Under the pieces are notes generated by a model. It worked only from the letters and a program-made list of their open reading frames with translations, ran no database searches and was not told the origin of the DNA. Both the position numbers and the translations under genes were made by a program. From contig WTBG01000290.1 in assembly GCA_013139225.1 (NCBI GenBank), positions 1 through 6,125 on the forward strand: a DNA stretch of 6,125 nt, given 5' to 3'. The stretch is from Deltaproteobacteria bacterium (lineage in GTDB: Bacteria; Desulfobacterota; WTBG01). Every line of letters begins with the position of its first letter. The first letter of the stretch is position 1. Positions 5,660-6,125 of the stretch are shown here, in pieces.

Positions 5660-6004
5660 TTATGAAGACGTACTATTTTGCTCTAACCATTGTTTGATTT
5701 TTATCTGAAGCTGTTTCGCATTGTGTTTATACTTTGCGTGAAGAAATGCGGATTCGGCTGATGAAGCCTTCGAAAGTGCCTCCTTGGCTATATCCATATC
5801 CATGTTCAACTGTGCCTCTTTGAATAATACCTCTGCCCATTTTTTTAAAACAATACCATCTTCTTGTGGTAGTTGTTTGAGGATTTGCTTGGCACCATTC
5901 ACATCACCGTTGTACTCACGAGGTTCCACCTCTTTTCTTACTATGTCCATTATGGTGTTCCATTCCACTAATTTATTCTTTCTCATATAATTACTGCTAT
6001 CCAT
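5660..6004 (-). CDS. Uncharacterised 114-residue helical protein
   Basis: I do not recognise this protein. It is soluble, lacks cysteine, and appears all-helical: an N-terminal helix around KLVEWNTIMDIVRKEV (11-26), then about 34-45 (DVNGAKQILKQL), 51-68 (IVLKKWAEVLFKEAQLNM), 70-90 and 93-109. The alternation of paired helices with A-x-x-x-L and small residues is reminiscent of a TPR-like hairpin array, but no canonical TPR consensus can be scored by eye. ATG 6004 is chosen because AAGGAAAG lies 3 to 10 bases upstream; a longer frame would start at TTG 6019 inside the leader. A candidate promoter and inverted repeats lie upstream, so it is probably a single-gene unit. The smaller + strand frame inside it is a shadow. 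Confidence 0.65.
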   Translation of the reverse strand: MDSSNYMRKNKLVEWNTIMDIVRKEVEPREYNGDVNGAKQILKQLPQEDGIVLKKWAEVLFKEAQLNMDMDIAKEALSKASSAESAFLHAKYKHNAKQLQIKIKQWLEQNSTSS

Positions 6005-6019
6005 GTCTTTCCTTATCAA

Positions 6020-6053
6020 CCACCATGGGAGGTGGAATTCTAGTTTTACTAGA
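6020..6053 (-). promoter_or_regulatory. Two inverted repeats in the leader of the 114-aa gene
   Basis: TCTAGT and ACTAGA (6039-6044 and 6048-6053) form a perfect six-base inverted repeat around three bases. CCACC and GGTGG (6020-6024 and 6031-6035) form a second five-base one with a six-base loop. Both lie between the predicted transcription start (about 6068) and the ribosome-binding site of the gene. They could be an operator or RNA hairpins controlling translation; neither is followed by a U-run, so they are not a terminator. Confidence 0.4.
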
Positions 6054-6074
6054 TTATTAAAATAGGGGTATTCA

Positions 6075-6103
6075 AATATAGTGCTTTGGAGCTAACAGGT
6101 AAA
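6075..6103 (-). promoter_or_regulatory. Candidate promoter of the 114-aa gene
   Basis: On the - strand TTTACC (6103-6098, four of six) and TATATT (6080-6075, five of six) are separated by 17 bases. A start near 6068 leaves a leader of about 64 nt that includes the two inverted repeats. Confidence 0.45.
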
Positions 6104-6125
6104 TGGATCTATTGATAAATTTAAT

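Noticed and set aside
6103..6125. Possible start of a + strand gene running out of the window
   Set aside because: Only seven codons are visible, the ribosome-binding site is poor (AGG five bases upstream), and the site overlaps the candidate - strand promoter.

Overview
The window is an AT-rich stretch (roughly 40% GC by eye) of what looks like ordinary bacterial chromosome. A lipoprotein with a type II signal peptide, a LysM protein tail and clear Shine-Dalgarno sites fit a Gram-negative bacterium. The cysteine-rich DUF2284 protein is a family common in anaerobes. An anaerobic deltaproteobacterial, Nitrospirae-like or anammox-type planctomycete source would all fit, but the sequence does not decide between them. 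No rRNA, tRNA, CRISPR array, insertion sequence or phage gene was seen.

Layout, left to right: (1) the 3' tail of a LysM gene on the + strand (1-183), meeting a convergent - strand gene for a small protein built of four 16-residue repeats (227-517). (2) A - strand alpha/beta hydrolase (730-1482), divergent from a + strand small lipoprotein (1660-2031), which is followed by a + strand DUF2284 metal-binding-type protein (2124-2918). (3) A compact - strand pair, an NmrA-like NAD(P)-binding protein (3185-4108) and an 85-residue charged protein (2926-3183), separated by one base and almost certainly one operon. It is driven by a near-consensus sigma70-type promoter at 4198-4226. (4) A 382-bp divergent intergenic region (4109-4490), then a 12-TM MFS efflux-type transporter on the + strand (4491-5624). 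(5) A convergent - strand 114-residue helical protein of unknown function (5660-6004), with its own candidate promoter and a leader containing two inverted repeats.

Most genes look like independent single-gene units that converge and diverge repeatedly, so there is little sign of one integrated pathway. The only tight functional coupling visible is the NmrA-like/85-aa operon. Several annotated starts differ from the longest open frames: 1660, 2124, 4108 and 6004 are preferred because each has a well-placed ribosome-binding site. I see no strong case for a spectacular new system. The points most worth following are the 48-bp repeat gene, the 85-aa partner of the NmrA-like protein, the cysteine-rich DUF2284 protein and the RcsF/YbjQ-like lipoprotein.
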